58,568 bases of DNA, taken from NCBI RefSeq assembly GCF_019237635.1, contig NZ_JAFAGS010000094.1, positions 1 through 58,568 on the forward strand, in the 5' to 3' direction. Made by a program: the position numbers and the translations under genes. This DNA is from Pluralibacter sp. (GTDB lineage: Bacteria; Pseudomonadota; Gammaproteobacteria; Enterobacterales; Enterobacteriaceae). This document shows positions 35,930 to 45,454 of this stretch, piece by piece (position 1 is the stretch's first letter; the number at the start of each line of letters is the position of its first letter). Under the pieces are notes generated by a model. That model searched no databases. It saw only the letters and a program-made list of their open reading frames with translations, and had not been told where the DNA came from.

Positions 35930-36595
35930 TCATCGTGTGATCTTCCACCCTCGCGTTTTCCACAGTTCCGGCAGTTGCGCCAAATCGGTAAACGTCGTCA
36001 CCTTCGGGTGGTTGAGAGGTTTGTTGTGCGGATCGGCGCAGAAGTAGAACACCTCCATGCCTGCCGCAATACCTGATTGCGCGCCTGCGGTCGAATCATC
36101 CACCAGAATGCAGTTTTCAACGTTCACGTTCATCGTTTTCGCCGCATGGAACATCAGCGCCGGGTCGGGCTTCCAGCGCTGAATGTCGTAGCCGCTGAAC
36201 AGCTTCTCGGGAAAATGGTGCAACATGCCGGTTTTCCCCAGCGAATGCTCCATTTTACTCACCGGCCCGTTCGACACCACGCACATCGGCACCGCCATGG
36301 CATTGAGCAGCGCATTCGCGCCAGCAATCACCTCAAGCTCAGTATCAAACAGGCGCGCCACTTCAGCGCGGTATACCGGCTCAAGGCGGGCTGTTTGCAG
36401 GTCAACGCCGTATTCCGCGTTGATGGTATCAATGATTTCGTAGAGTTTTACCCCTTTGAAACGTTTAAAAATTTCGTCGAGCTCAAGCGTAATGCCGAAC
36501 TCCTGGAACATGTGCACATAGGCACGCGAACAGATAACCTCGCTGTCGACGAGCGTCCCGTCGCAGTCGAAAAATACCGCCTCAATACTGGACAT
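35930..36595 (-). CDS. yieH: 6-phosphogluconate phosphatase (HAD family) YieH
   Basis: A 221-residue haloacid-dehalogenase phosphatase; its E. coli counterpart acts on 6-phosphogluconate and related substrates in vitro. The nucleophile and acid Asp10 and Asp12 lie in FFDCDGTLVDSE, followed by a helical cap (residues about 20-85), the KPDPALMF lysine motif and ILVDDSTAGAQSG acidic motif. The length matches E. coli. It is divergent from adeP. Confidence 0.95.
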   Translation of the reverse strand: MSSIEAVFFDCDGTLVDSEVICSRAYVHMFQEFGITLELDEIFKRFKGVKLYEIIDTINAEYGVDLQTARLEPVYRAEVARLFDTELEVIAGANALLNAMAVPMCVVSNGPVSKMEHSLGKTGMLHHFPEKLFSGYDIQRWKPDPALMFHAAKTMNVNVENCILVDDSTAGAQSGIAAGMEVFYFCADPHNKPLNHPKVTTFTDLAQLPELWKTRGWKITR

Positions 36596-36645
36596 GCCGT
36601 TTCCTGTCTTAACAAGTTTAACGTTTACTCACTGCAATTCGCCTG

Positions 36646-36661
36646 ACGCAATCGTTGCCGT
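36646..36661. promoter_or_regulatory. PurR operator upstream of adeP
   Basis: ACGCAATCGTTGCCGT fits the PurR consensus ACGCAAACGTTTGCGT at 13 of 16 positions and lies about 105 bases before the adeP start. In E. coli, PurR represses the adenine permease genes with guanine or hypoxanthine as co-repressor, so the location fits. Confidence 0.6.
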
Positions 36662-36764
36662 ATAAGAAAATTCAATGAAAAAAAATGTGTCTCAGGCACC
36701 CCTATTGTCGCATTTTGGTATAGGATAGCGACGAATTTTCCCCTCCTTTGTTTGGAACCAGATG

Positions 36765-38102
36765 ATGAGCCAACAACACACAACCCAGGCTTCGGGTCAG
36801 GGACTGCTTGAGCGCGTGTTTAAACTGCGCGACCACGGCACTTCGGCTCGCACCGAAGTGATCGCCGGTTTTACGACGTTCCTGACGATGGTTTATATCG
36901 TCTTCGTTAACCCGCAGATTCTGGGCGCGGCTGGCATGGATACCAGCGCGGTCTTTGTGACAACCTGTCTTATCGCCGCATTTGGCAGCATTTTGATGGG
37001 GCTTTTTGCTAATCTGCCGGTTGCGCTGGCGCCAGCAATGGGTCTTAACGCCTTCTTTGCGTTTGTCGTGGTCGGCGCGATGGGGCTGCCGTGGCAGATT
37101 GGTATGGGCGCGATTTTCTGGGGCGCTATCGGCCTGCTGCTGCTGACGATTTTCCGCGTCCGCTACTGGATGATCGCCAATATTCCGGTGAGCCTGCGCG
37201 TGGGGATTACCAGCGGCATCGGCCTGTTTATCGGCATGATGGGGCTGAAGAACGCCGGGGTCATTGTGGCGAACAAAGAGACTCTGGTGGCCATCGGCAA
37301 CCTGACGTCTCACAGCGTGCTGCTGGGCGTGCTGGGCTTCTTTATCATCGCGATTCTGGCCTCCCGCAACATTCATGCGGCGGTGCTGGTTTCTATCGTG
37401 GTCACCACGCTGCTGGGCTGGATGCTGGGCGATGTCCATTACACCGGAATTGTGTCCACGCCGCCGGATGTCACTTCTGTCATTGGTCATGTCGATCTCG
37501 CCGGTTCCCTGAACATCGGTCTCTCGGGCGTGATTTTCTCCTTTATGCTGGTTAACCTTTTTGACTCCTCCGGTACGTTGATCGGCGTTACCGATAAAGC
37601 GGGTCTGACCGATGAGAAAGGCAAATTTCCGCGCATGAAGCAGGCGCTGTTTGTCGACAGTATCTCCTCCGTTGCCGGTTCCTTTATCGGGACGTCTTCC
37701 GTTACCGCGTATATCGAGTCGTCCTCTGGGGTGTCTGTGGGCGGGCGTACCGGCCTGACTGCGGTGGTCGTTGGCCTGCTGTTCTTGCTGGTTATCTTCC
37801 TCTCCCCGCTGGCGGGTATGGTACCGCCGTATGCGGCGGCTGGCGCGCTGATTTACGTCGGCGTACTGATGACCTCAAGCCTTGCTCGCGTGAAATGGGA
37901 AGATCTGACGGAAGCCGTTCCCGCGTTTATCACTGCGGTGATGATGCCGTTCAGCTTCTCGATCACCGAGGGGATTGCGCTGGGCTTTATCTCTTACTGC
38001 GTGATGAAAATCGGTACCGGTCGTTTCCGCGACCTCAGCCCTTGCGTCATCGTCGTCGCGCTGTTGTTTGTGCTGAAGATTGTGTTTATCGACGCGCATT
38101 AA
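36765..38102 (+). CDS. adeP: Adenine permease AdeP (NCS2, AzgA-type)
   Basis: AdeP (PurP/YieG) is a high-affinity proton-adenine symporter of the inner membrane. The 445-residue protein has about 12-14 hydrophobic helices and family motifs such as FANLPVALAPAMGLNAFFAF near residue 85 and GTSSVTAYIESSSGVSVGGRTG near 315. The start could be the ATG at 36762 or the one at 36765; I chose the second, which gives the E. coli length. A PurR-type box lies upstream. Confidence 0.95.
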   Translation: MSQQHTTQASGQGLLERVFKLRDHGTSARTEVIAGFTTFLTMVYIVFVNPQILGAAGMDTSAVFVTTCLIAAFGSILMGLFANLPVALAPAMGLNAFFAFVVVGAMGLPWQIGMGAIFWGAIGLLLLTIFRVRYWMIANIPVSLRVGITSGIGLFIGMMGLKNAGVIVANKETLVAIGNLTSHSVLLGVLGFFIIAILASRNIHAAVLVSIVVTTLLGWMLGDVHYTGIVSTPPDVTSVIGHVDLAGSLNIGLSGVIFSFMLVNLFDSSGTLIGVTDKAGLTDEKGKFPRMKQALFVDSISSVAGSFIGTSSVTAYIESSSGVSVGGRTGLTAVVVGLLFLLVIFLSPLAGMVPPYAAAGALIYVGVLMTSSLARVKWEDLTEAVPAFITAVMMPFSFSITEGIALGFISYCVMKIGTGRFRDLSPCVIVVALLFVLKIVFIDAH

Positions 38103-38109
38103 TGCATGT

Positions 38110-38137
38110 GTCTCCCTCGCCGTCTGGCGAGGGAGAC
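38110..38137. terminator. Hairpin between convergent adeP and chrR
   Basis: GTCTCCCTCGCC / GGCGAGGGAGAC form a perfect 12-bp stem with a 4-base loop in the 42-base gap between convergent stop codons. No T-run follows on either side, so it may serve as an RNA-stabilising 3' end or a weak bidirectional terminator. Confidence 0.65.
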
Positions 38138-38144
38138 AGGAAGG

Positions 38145-38711
38145 CTATACTTTCACCCGCTGAATATACTCACCAAACGCGGTCAACTGACTGGTCAGAT
38201 GATCCCGCGTGCTCTGGTCAATCACTTCACCCGATTGCGGGTCCACCTTATTCTGAATCACGCCGCCCATAAACTCAGGTTTGTTCATCACCATGGCATC
38301 CAGGAACACGAGGATCTGGCGCAGGTGATACTGGCAGCGCGCGCCGCCGATAGCGCCCATTGAGCTGGTCTGAATCAGCACCGGCTTGCCGGACAGCGGC
38401 TGGTTCGGCAGACGCGACAGCCAGTCGATGGCGTTCTTCAGGCCGCCCGGCACCGAATAGTTATACTCCGGCGTGACAATCACGACGCCGTCGGCGTCAC
38501 GAATCTGCGCTGCCAAAGCCTCAACGCTTTGCGGAAACCCTTCCTCTTGCTGGATATCCGCATCGTACAGCGGAATATCGGCAATCGACGGCAATGGCGA
38601 TATGCGCATTCCGGCGGGGGCTATTTTCGGCAGGGTACGGGCGACCATACCGTTAAATGAACCTTTGCGCAGGCTTCCCAGTAACGTAACAACGTTCAAT
38701 GCTTCAGACAT
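38145..38711 (-). CDS. chrR: NADPH-dependent quinone/chromate reductase ChrR (YieF)
   Basis: A 188-residue flavoprotein that reduces quinones by two electrons, thereby limiting oxidative stress, and reduces chromate. The FMN-phosphate loop is GSLRKGSFNGM (residues 12-22), the second flavin motif is TPEYNYSVPGGLKNAIDW (about 80-97). The length equals E. coli YieF. It overlaps the end of yieE by 16 bases, so the two are probably co-transcribed. Confidence 0.96.
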   Translation of the reverse strand: MSEALNVVTLLGSLRKGSFNGMVARTLPKIAPAGMRISPLPSIADIPLYDADIQQEEGFPQSVEALAAQIRDADGVVIVTPEYNYSVPGGLKNAIDWLSRLPNQPLSGKPVLIQTSSMGAIGGARCQYHLRQILVFLDAMVMNKPEFMGGVIQNKVDPQSGEVIDQSTRDHLTSQLTAFGEYIQRVKV

Positions 38712-39490
38712 GATGACTCCTTTTCATCGCAGGACACGGCCTGGTTGAGTATAAGGGCTTTTTCTGCGGGCAGGCTGGTAAAACGCATCAGACAACCGGC
38801 GGGGGCATTGGCGCGGGCATTCATATCCGGCAGGCTTCGCCAGCCGCGCTGGGCGTCAAACTCCCAGACTTTTAGCCTCTCTATCGAGGGACTGGCGGCA
38901 ATCGACCACACCAGCACGTCTTCGGCATCGCAAATCGCTTCGATCTGCTGAACGCGAGTGGTGCGCAGGCGTCCCGAACCCGGCAACAGCTGCAGCTGTT
39001 GCGCGCAATTGTTATGTACATCGCCGGTGAGCTTCAGGATACTCTGGCGCAGCGTCGCTAGCTGGATGCGCGCTTCGTTAGGGTCGCTCTGGTTGTTTAT
39101 CCACAGCGTTTCGTTATTGCTGAACGGGTAGTTATCGAGCGCTCTCGGGCTCTGGAAGTTGCGCATCGCGCGCTGTAGCTCCATATCGAGGCCGCACTCG
39201 CCTTCGGTACAAAGCGCAACGCCGACGATATTCCCGGCGTAAGCAATGGAAAAACGCGGCTGGTCGCGGTCGCGAAACACCGGTTTGCCATCCGGTCGGA
39301 TAAGGATATCCGGCAGTTGGCGGACGCCGTACAGCATGCTCATCAGCTCAGCGAGCAGCGCCCGCGAGGCGAGGAAACGTGTGCGGCGGTGCTGCGGCAT
39401 TCGACGTGCGTCGTTATGGCAGGATGCGGGCAGACGTACTGAGATGAGCTGCCCGTCGTTAAAGATCCCTCTTGCAAAGTGCGTTGCCAT
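38696..39490 (-). CDS. yieE: Phosphopantetheinyl-transferase-like protein YieE
   Basis: A 264-residue relative of 4'-phosphopantetheinyl transferases, matching E. coli YieE over most of its length, with a longer C-terminal tail here. The first half has the family scaffold (RFLASRALLAELM near 38-50; CGLDMELQRAMRNF near 99, holding the Mg-binding Asp102 and Glu104). The usual WxxKE motif of the second half is absent; the corresponding stretch reads RQSILKLTGD, with Lys153 but no acidic partner. The enzyme activity is therefore uncertain. It is translated just upstream of chrR with a 16-base overlap. Confidence 0.88.
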   Translation of the reverse strand: MATHFARGIFNDGQLISVRLPASCHNDARRMPQHRRTRFLASRALLAELMSMLYGVRQLPDILIRPDGKPVFRDRDQPRFSIAYAGNIVGVALCTEGECGLDMELQRAMRNFQSPRALDNYPFSNNETLWINNQSDPNEARIQLATLRQSILKLTGDVHNNCAQQLQLLPGSGRLRTTRVQQIEAICDAEDVLVWSIAASPSIERLKVWEFDAQRGWRSLPDMNARANAPAGCLMRFTSLPAEKALILNQAVSCDEKESSCLKH

Positions 39491-39651
39491 TATTTCTCTC
39501 CGTGATTAATGGTCAGACGTGTAAAACGATAACGTCATTATCGCGTAAACTAATGAGGTTTTAATGCGGAAAAGCGGCGCTGAAAAGCCCCGGAGCAGAA
39601 CATTTACATTTCCTTTGACGCAATAGCCTGCTCGTTCACGAATTTACCGGC
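39491..39651. promoter_or_regulatory. Spacer between yieE and yidZ
   Basis: A 161-base spacer between two minus-strand genes that should hold the promoter for yieE-chrR. A region of AT-rich sequence lies at 39523-39562. I see no clear operator or terminator. Confidence 0.3.
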
Positions 39652-40632
39652 TCATTCCCAACGGACCTGGGCTTTAAAGGTTTCGCCGTACAGTTGCTTA
39701 ATCATCGACGTCAGCCAGATGATTTTCGGGTTATGGCCGTTACGCTTGTGCCACAGCAGGGTGAACGGGACGGCAATCTTTTGCAGCTCGCTCTCCTCGA
39801 GCGGGATGGGGCGCGTCACCAGCTTCAGGCCGTGCTGCTGATTGTAGTGCTGACAGTAGAAGGGCGCCGTTGCCAGCAACGTGTGATCCGGCTGGGCGGC
39901 CATAAACATAGATTGCTCAAACCCCGGCAGGCTCAGGGCGATATTCCGCTTACACCCCAGCTCGTTCAACACCCGGTCCAGCGCCCAGGTGTCGCTATTC
40001 TCCCAACAGATGCTGATATGCGGGTAACGCAGAAATGTTTGCAGATTCCAGTCGTCCTGCAACGCCGGATGATCCTCGCGCAGATACACGCGCGGTAAAT
40101 CGGTAAACAACACCTCAAAATCGACAAACCACGGCAACAGGCTGAGGGATTCGCGCGATCGAGGGTGGCTTTCGCGCCCGGTAAACCCGAGATCCACTTC
40201 GCCGCGAATAATTGCGTCCAGCGAATCGTAATCCCAGTTGCGCACACGCAGCGTCGCTTGGGAATAGCGCTGATAGATCTGCTGCGACAGCGCGTTCAGC
40301 GCAATCATCATCAGCGGCGACTCGGCCGCCAGCTCAAAGGTCAATCCGCGCGGCGTTTCGTAATGGGGTTTATCGAGCAGCTGGTGGCTCATCTGCATCC
40401 AGTCCGCCAGGTCCTGCTCCATGCTGACCGCCAGCGGCGTTGGATGTAACCCCTGCGGGGTTTTAACAAACAGCGGGTCGTTAAACCACCCCCGCAGCTT
40501 CGCCAGCGATTTGCTGACAGCGGAGGGCGTGACGTTCATGCGGCTGGCCGCCCTGCTGACGCTGCGCTCCTGCAACAACAGCTGAAGACAAATCAGCAGG
40601 TTAAGATCGAGACTGGCGATGGATTTTTTCAT
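39652..40632 (-). CDS. yidZ: LysR-family regulator YidZ
   Basis: A 326-residue LysR-type transcription factor. The N-terminal helix-turn-helix is in residues 9-60 ([25 protein letters not shown]), followed by an effector-binding domain of about 230 residues. E. coli YidZ has been linked to nitric-oxide resistance, with targets unknown. It is longer at its C-terminus than the 319-residue E. coli protein. Its start overlaps the end of mdtL by 32 bases, so it is read from the mdtL promoter. Confidence 0.92.
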   Translation of the reverse strand: MKKSIASLDLNLLICLQLLLQERSVSRAASRMNVTPSAVSKSLAKLRGWFNDPLFVKTPQGLHPTPLAVSMEQDLADWMQMSHQLLDKPHYETPRGLTFELAAESPLMMIALNALSQQIYQRYSQATLRVRNWDYDSLDAIIRGEVDLGFTGRESHPRSRESLSLLPWFVDFEVLFTDLPRVYLREDHPALQDDWNLQTFLRYPHISICWENSDTWALDRVLNELGCKRNIALSLPGFEQSMFMAAQPDHTLLATAPFYCQHYNQQHGLKLVTRPIPLEESELQKIAVPFTLLWHKRNGHNPKIIWLTSMIKQLYGETFKAQVRWE

Positions 40633-41785
40633 GGTCAGGGGTAGTTGCCGTCGTGTCTACGAACAGAATCAACAGAATACAGACCATGCTACAGCTAATC
40701 AGTATCCCGATCAGCATATTCAATGCGCTCACGCCAAGAACCGCCGTCAGCCAAATATACAGTGAGGAACCGCAAACCTGCGCAATGCCCAATACGGAAC
40801 TGGCGACGCCTGCGCGTTTGGCAAAGGGACCCAGCGCCTGACTCATCTTCACGCCAAACCCCAGCGAAAAACCACAACAGATAAGCGTTAAGCCAAACAG
40901 CGTCATCTTGTGCGTGGCGGCGGAGGCGAGGACGACGGCGGCAAGAAGAAATAACCCCTGTGCGCTTAACATCAGGGTGCGCTGGCGAAACAGACTAAGC
41001 GCAAATGGGGTAGAGAATGAGACCGTCATACTGACCATCGCGGTCAACGCCATGATGGTTGAATACTCGCTGCGACTATAGTGCATGATATCCATGAGCA
41101 ACACTGGCGAAACGTTCACGAAGGTCAGGATCGCTGTGACACACAGCGTGGTCATCATCACCCGACTGATAAAAAAGCGGTTGAATAGCGTTTCCGCCAG
41201 CGGTAGAGAGGGGCGTATTTCATTTGCACGCGAGCCTGGGTGTGTTTCTTTGAGGACCAGCGTTGACAGCAAACAGACCATAATGCCCATCGCACACATG
41301 ACCCAGAACAGGCTTTGCCAGGGGAGTTTCAGCATGATCAGGTTACCTAGCACGGGCGCCAGTACCGGTACGATGCAGGTGATCCCATTCAGCAGCGAGA
41401 GCACTTTTGCCCGCCGCTGGTCGCTCAGCGTATCGCGCATAATGGCGAACGCCACCACATAGCAACTGCCTGCGCCAATGCCCTGAATAAAGCGCCCGGT
41501 CAGGAATAACATGCTGGTGCTGGCATTCGCGCACAATACCGACGCCAACGCAAAGATGATGGCGCCGCAGATAGCGACAGGCTGTCTTCCGGCTTTATCG
41601 GCGATACGTCCGGCAAACAGCATCGCTGCCGCCATACCCGTCAGATATACGGAAAAAGCGATGTGCAACTGTGCTTCGCTTGCCCCGAGATCCTGCGCAA
41701 TGCTGGGCAGCCCCACCAGATACATATCAATGCCTGTCGGGTAGAGCAAAACAAGGGCGAAACTGCAGAGAAGAAAACGTGCCAT
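40601..41785 (-). CDS. mdtL: MFS multidrug efflux protein MdtL
   Basis: A 394-residue drug:H+ antiporter of the DHA1 group, inner-membrane, with 12 predicted helices. E. coli MdtL gives chloramphenicol resistance when overproduced. The family motif [14 protein letters not shown] lies between helices 2 and 3 (near residue 58-72), and [15 protein letters not shown] near 110. I chose the ATG at 41785 ([20 protein letters not shown], preceded by GAGG), against a 37-codon longer frame. It is transcribed divergently from sitA, sharing a 208-base spacer. Confidence 0.94.
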   Translation of the reverse strand: MARFLLCSFALVLLYPTGIDMYLVGLPSIAQDLGASEAQLHIAFSVYLTGMAAAMLFAGRIADKAGRQPVAICGAIIFALASVLCANASTSMLFLTGRFIQGIGAGSCYVVAFAIMRDTLSDQRRAKVLSLLNGITCIVPVLAPVLGNLIMLKLPWQSLFWVMCAMGIMVCLLSTLVLKETHPGSRANEIRPSLPLAETLFNRFFISRVMMTTLCVTAILTFVNVSPVLLMDIMHYSRSEYSTIMALTAMVSMTVSFSTPFALSLFRQRTLMLSAQGLFLLAAVVLASAATHKMTLFGLTLICCGFSLGFGVKMSQALGPFAKRAGVASSVLGIAQVCGSSLYIWLTAVLGVSALNMLIGILISCSMVCILLILFVDTTATTPDHEKIHRQSRS

Positions 41786-41901
41786 AAGGTCCTCGCGTAA
41801 TCGGTGGCGCAAAGGATAAAAGAGAACGCTATCGCGAACGAGTTGCCATTTGGACAACAGCGTTTTCCATTCAGGCACAGGCATGCCACAAAGCACTAGG
41901 T

Positions 41902-41920
41902 GATAATCATTTTCATTTAG
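41902..41920. promoter_or_regulatory. Fur-like box in the sitA promoter
   Basis: GATAATCATTTTCATTTAG resembles the 19-bp Fur box GATAATGATAATCATTATC, with a good left half. In Salmonella and E. coli, sit operons are repressed by Fur with iron. The site lies 74 bases upstream of sitA. Confidence 0.65.
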
Positions 41921-41921
41921 A

Positions 41922-41937
41922 TATAGCTTATGCTATA
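41922..41937. promoter_or_regulatory. MntR-like inverted repeat 1 before sitA
   Basis: TATAGC and GCTATA form a perfect inverted repeat with a TTAT spacer. It resembles the MntR box (AACATAGCAAAGGCTATGTT), which in enteric bacteria represses manganese importers, and abuts the Fur-like box. Confidence 0.7.
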
Positions 41938-41941
41938 AAAA

Positions 41942-41955
41942 ATAGCATTGGCTAT
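41942..41955. promoter_or_regulatory. MntR-like inverted repeat 2 before sitA
   Basis: ATAGC / GCTAT with the spacer ATTG, 19 bp downstream of the first repeat (centre to centre). Its ATAGCNNNNGCTAT core is the MntR half-site pair. Two such boxes side by side are unusual; only one is typical of mntH and sitA promoters. Confidence 0.75.
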
Positions 41956-41993
41956 AAGTGTTCTGAATTTAATCACCTCATGGAGACATTGCG

Positions 41994-42905
41994 ATGCACC
42001 CTACGACTGCTGTTCGGGCTCTGATCCTCGGGGCCATTCTGAGTTCCGTCTGGTCGCTTCCTGCATGGGCACAGGAAAAATTTAAGGTGGTTACCACCTT
42101 TACGGTGATTGCCGATATGGCAAAAAACGTGGCGGGTGATGCGGCAGATGTCAGCTCCATCACCAAACCGGGTGCGGAAATCCATGAGTATCAGCCTACC
42201 CCAGGCGACATTAAACGCGCGCAGGGCGCCCAGCTTATTCTTGTCAACGGCATGAACCTGGAACTGTGGTTCCAGCGCTTTTATCAACATCTGCGCGGTG
42301 TACCGGAGGTGGTGGTCACCGCCGGGATAACGCCGATGGGGATTACCGAAGGGCCGTACAACGGTAAACCGAACCCGCATGCGTGGATGTCGGCGGATAA
42401 CGCGCTTATCTATGTGAACAATATTCGCGATGCGCTGGTGAAATATGATCCCGCTAACGCCGAAACCTATCAGCGTAACGCCGAGGCTTATAAAGCCAAA
42501 ATCACCCGGACGATGGCGCCGCTGCGCCAGCAGGTGGCCGCCATCCCGGAAAACCAGCGCTGGCTGGTCTCCAGTGAAGGCGCATTCTCTTATCTGGCGC
42601 GCGATCTTGGGCTAAAAGAGCTGTACCTGTGGCCCATCAACGCCGATCAGCAGGGAACGCCGCAGCAGGTGCGTAAGGTTGTCGATGAGGTGCGCAAAAA
42701 CCACATTCCGGCGGTCTTTAGCGAAAGCACCATTTCAGACAAGCCCGCGCGCCAGGTGGCCCGTGAAACCGGCGCCCGCTATGGCGGCGTACTGTATGTC
42801 GACTCGTTAAGCGCGCAGGGCGGTCCGGTGCCTACCTACCTTGATTTGCTGAACGTCACCACCAGTACCCTGGTGCAGGGGCTTAAAGACGGTATGAAGG
42901 AGTAA
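41994..42905 (+). CDS. sitA: Mn/Fe-binding periplasmic protein SitA
   Basis: SitA is the cluster A-I metal-binding protein of the SitABCD importer for Mn(II) and Fe(II). The 303-residue precursor has a signal peptide cleaved after AWA (residue 26). The four expected metal ligands are all present: His64 (GAEIHEYQ), His129 (NPHAWMS), Glu195 (SSEGAFSY) and Asp270 (LYVDSLS). It starts the sit operon, 3 bases before sitB. Regulation by Fur and MntR is suggested by the promoter boxes. Confidence 0.95.
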   Translation: MHPTTAVRALILGAILSSVWSLPAWAQEKFKVVTTFTVIADMAKNVAGDAADVSSITKPGAEIHEYQPTPGDIKRAQGAQLILVNGMNLELWFQRFYQHLRGVPEVVVTAGITPMGITEGPYNGKPNPHAWMSADNALIYVNNIRDALVKYDPANAETYQRNAEAYKAKITRTMAPLRQQVAAIPENQRWLVSSEGAFSYLARDLGLKELYLWPINADQQGTPQQVRKVVDEVRKNHIPAVFSESTISDKPARQVARETGARYGGVLYVDSLSAQGGPVPTYLDLLNVTTSTLVQGLKDGMKE

Positions 42906-42908
42906 ACC

Positions 42909-43736
42909 ATGACGCACGTGACCAGTATTGCCGTTTCCGATGTCACCGTTACTTACCGTAACGGGCATACAGCGCTGCACGACGCGACCTTTCAGGTTCC
43001 TGGCGGCTCAATCGCCGCGCTGGTGGGAGTTAACGGTTCAGGGAAATCAACCCTGTTTAAAGCCATAATGGGCTTTGTACGCCTGGCGACCGGGAGCATC
43101 TCGGTGTTAGGTATACCGACGCGTCAGGCGCTGCGACGTAACCTGGTCGCCTATGTGCCGCAGGCGGAAGAGGTGGACTGGTCGTTCCCGGTGCTGGTGG
43201 AGGATGTGGTGATGATGGGTCGCTACGGGCATATGGGCATGCTGCGTATTCCCAAAGAGAACGATCGCCGCATCGTCGCCGAGGCGCTGGAGCGGGTCGA
43301 TATGACCTCATTTCGTCACCGGCAGATTGGCGAGCTGTCCGGCGGGCAGAAAAAGCGCGTCTTTCTGGCGCGCGCCATCGCTCAACAGGGTGAGGTCATC
43401 CTGCTTGATGAGCCGTTTACCGGCGTCGATGTCAAAACCGAAGCTAAAATCATCAGCCTGCTGCGCGAATTACGCGACGAAGGTAAAACCATGCTGGTGT
43501 CGACGCATAACCTCGGTTCCGTGACCGAGTTTTGCGATTACACCGTGATGGTTAAAGGTACCGTGCTGGCCAGCGGTCCGACGGAAACCACCTTTACCAC
43601 TGAAAATCTCGAACGTGCGTTCAGCGGTGTGTTGCGTCATGTGGCGCTGAACGGTTCAGAGGACAACATTATTACGGATGACGAGCGACCTTTTGTCTCC
43701 CGCCGCTTGTCCGCCAGTGAACGGGGGGCATCATGA
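42909..43736 (+). CDS. sitB: Mn/Fe ABC transporter ATPase SitB
   Basis: The cytoplasmic ATPase of the importer, 275 residues. Walker A is GVNGSGKST (40-48), the signature [14 protein letters not shown] is near residue 143, and Walker B is [12 protein letters not shown] near 165. A H-loop histidine follows in VSTHNLGSV. The stop overlaps the sitC start by four bases (ATGA), a sign of translational coupling. Confidence 0.95.
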   Translation: MTHVTSIAVSDVTVTYRNGHTALHDATFQVPGGSIAALVGVNGSGKSTLFKAIMGFVRLATGSISVLGIPTRQALRRNLVAYVPQAEEVDWSFPVLVEDVVMMGRYGHMGMLRIPKENDRRIVAEALERVDMTSFRHRQIGELSGGQKKRVFLARAIAQQGEVILLDEPFTGVDVKTEAKIISLLRELRDEGKTMLVSTHNLGSVTEFCDYTVMVKGTVLASGPTETTFTTENLERAFSGVLRHVALNGSEDNIITDDERPFVSRRLSASERGAS

Positions 43737-44590
43737 ACCTGCTTCTGGAGCCGTTTGGCTATGAATACATGCTTAACGCAATGTGGGTGTCCGCGATGGT
43801 GGGAGGGCTGTGCGCTTTCCTCTCCTGCTACCTGATGCTCAAAGGCTGGTCGCTGATTGGCGATGCGCTGTCGCACTCGATTGTGCCGGGTGTCGCGGGG
43901 GCGTATATGCTCGGGCTGCCCTTTTCGCTTGGCGCGTTTTTATCGGGCGGACTGGCGGCCGGGAGTATGCTGTTTCTGAACCAGCGTACCCGGCTTAAAG
44001 AGAATGCCATTATCGGGCTTATTTTTTCGTCGTTTTTCGGCCTTGGGCTGTTTATGGTGTCGCTGAGCCCAACGGCGGTAAACATACAAACCATCGTCAT
44101 GGGGAATATCCTGGCGATTTTGCCCGAAGATATTATGCAATTGACGATCATTGGCGTGGTATCGATCATCGTGCTGTTTTTCAAATGGAAAGATTTGATG
44201 GTGACGTTCTTTGATGAGAACCACGCGCGCGCCATTGGTCTGCACCCGGAACGACTGAAGATTCTGTTCTTTACGCTGCTGGCCGTGTCCACGGTCGCGG
44301 CGCTGCAAACGGTAGGCGCTTTCCTGGTGGTCTGTCTTGTCGTCACGCCTGGCGCCACGGCGTGGTTGCTGACCGATCGCTTCCCTCGTCTTCTGCTGAT
44401 TGCGGTGGCCATTGGCAGTATCACCAGCTTCCTTGGCGCCTGGATGAGCTATTTCCTGGACGGCGCGACCGGCGCCATTATCGTTGTGGCGCAGACCATT
44501 CTGTTTCTGCTGGCGTTTATCTTTGCCCCCACGCACGGTCTGCTGGCCAGCCGCCGCCGTGTGCGTCAGATACCGGAGGTACAGTCATGA
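43733..44590 (+). CDS. sitC: Mn/Fe ABC transporter permease SitC
   Basis: One of two related ABC-3 type permeases, 285 residues, with eight or so hydrophobic segments. The conserved early segment [21 protein letters not shown] (near residue 35-55) and the later [20 protein letters not shown] are typical. It is paralogous to SitD (compare LVLKGWALMGDAMSHAVFPGV). It overlaps sitB and sitD by four bases each. Confidence 0.95.
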   Translation: MNLLLEPFGYEYMLNAMWVSAMVGGLCAFLSCYLMLKGWSLIGDALSHSIVPGVAGAYMLGLPFSLGAFLSGGLAAGSMLFLNQRTRLKENAIIGLIFSSFFGLGLFMVSLSPTAVNIQTIVMGNILAILPEDIMQLTIIGVVSIIVLFFKWKDLMVTFFDENHARAIGLHPERLKILFFTLLAVSTVAALQTVGAFLVVCLVVTPGATAWLLTDRFPRLLLIAVAIGSITSFLGAWMSYFLDGATGAIIVVAQTILFLLAFIFAPTHGLLASRRRVRQIPEVQS

Positions 44591-45423
44591 TGGCAATACT
44601 GCTTGAACCGCTGGAGTTCGCCTTTATGCAAAACGCGCTGCTGATTGCCCTGGTGGTCGCGATTCCCTGCGCGCTGCTGTCGGTCTTTTTGGTGCTGAAG
44701 GGCTGGGCGTTGATGGGGGATGCAATGAGTCACGCGGTGTTTCCCGGCGTGGTGCTGGCCTGGGTGATGGGGCTGCCGCTGGCGGTAGGCGCGTTCGTGG
44801 CCGGGCTTTTTTGCGCAGTAGCGACCGGATTCCTGAAAGATAACAGCCGGATTAAGCAAGATACCGTCATGGGCATCGTTTTTTCCGGCATGTTCGCTTC
44901 CGGACTCATTCTGTATCTTGCGGTAAAGCCGGAAGTTCACCTCGATCACATACTGTTTGGCGATATGCTGGGCATCAATACCGCCGACAGGGTGCAAACG
45001 GGGATTATTGCTGCGGTGATTGTGCTGGTTATTGGCGTAAAATGGCGAGATTTTCTGCTATTCTGCTTTGATCCTCAGCAGGCGCAGGTCAGCGGGCTGC
45101 GTACCCGTTGGCTGCACTATGGCCTGCTGTGCATGGTCTCGCTGACGATCGTCGCGACGCTGAAGGCGGTGGGGATTATTTTATCTGTTTCGTTGCTTGT
45201 CGCGCCCGGCGCCATTGCGGTATTGCTGACGAATCGCTTTCATATCGCACTGTTAGTGGCGGTTGCGGTGTCGGCGCTGGTGTCGGTTTGCGGCGTATGG
45301 CTGTCGTTTTATCTCGACAGCGCCCCCGCGCCAACCATCGTGGTGCTGTTCGCGCTGGTCTTTATCGTGGCCTTTGTGGTATCCAGTCTGAAGGCGCGAC
45401 GGCTTGAGCAGCAGGTCTGTTAG
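44587..45423 (+). CDS. sitD: Mn/Fe ABC transporter permease SitD
   Basis: The second ABC-3 permease, 278 residues. I chose the ATG at 44587 ([15 protein letters not shown]), which overlaps the sitC stop as ATGA, over a far longer frame that would run inside sitC. The motif LKGWALMGDAMSHAVFPG near residue 36-53 and the later LSVSLLVAPGAIAVLLTN match SitC and support a heterodimeric channel. A 31-base gap leads to the RibD_C-type gene. Confidence 0.95.
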   Translation: MMAILLEPLEFAFMQNALLIALVVAIPCALLSVFLVLKGWALMGDAMSHAVFPGVVLAWVMGLPLAVGAFVAGLFCAVATGFLKDNSRIKQDTVMGIVFSGMFASGLILYLAVKPEVHLDHILFGDMLGINTADRVQTGIIAAVIVLVIGVKWRDFLLFCFDPQQAQVSGLRTRWLHYGLLCMVSLTIVATLKAVGIILSVSLLVAPGAIAVLLTNRFHIALLVAVAVSALVSVCGVWLSFYLDSAPAPTIVVLFALVFIVAFVVSSLKARRLEQQVC

Positions 45424-45454
45424 CGATTCACCCTTGAAAAGAAGGAGTAAGCCG

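Noticed and set aside
40601-41896. A 431-residue form of mdtL
   Set aside because: The extra 37 residues are not typical of the family, and a good ribosome site lies before the ATG at 41785.
44362-45423. A longer sitD starting inside sitC
   Set aside because: The added part is out of frame with any known permease start, and the ATG at 44587 overlaps the sitC stop in the usual ATGA form.
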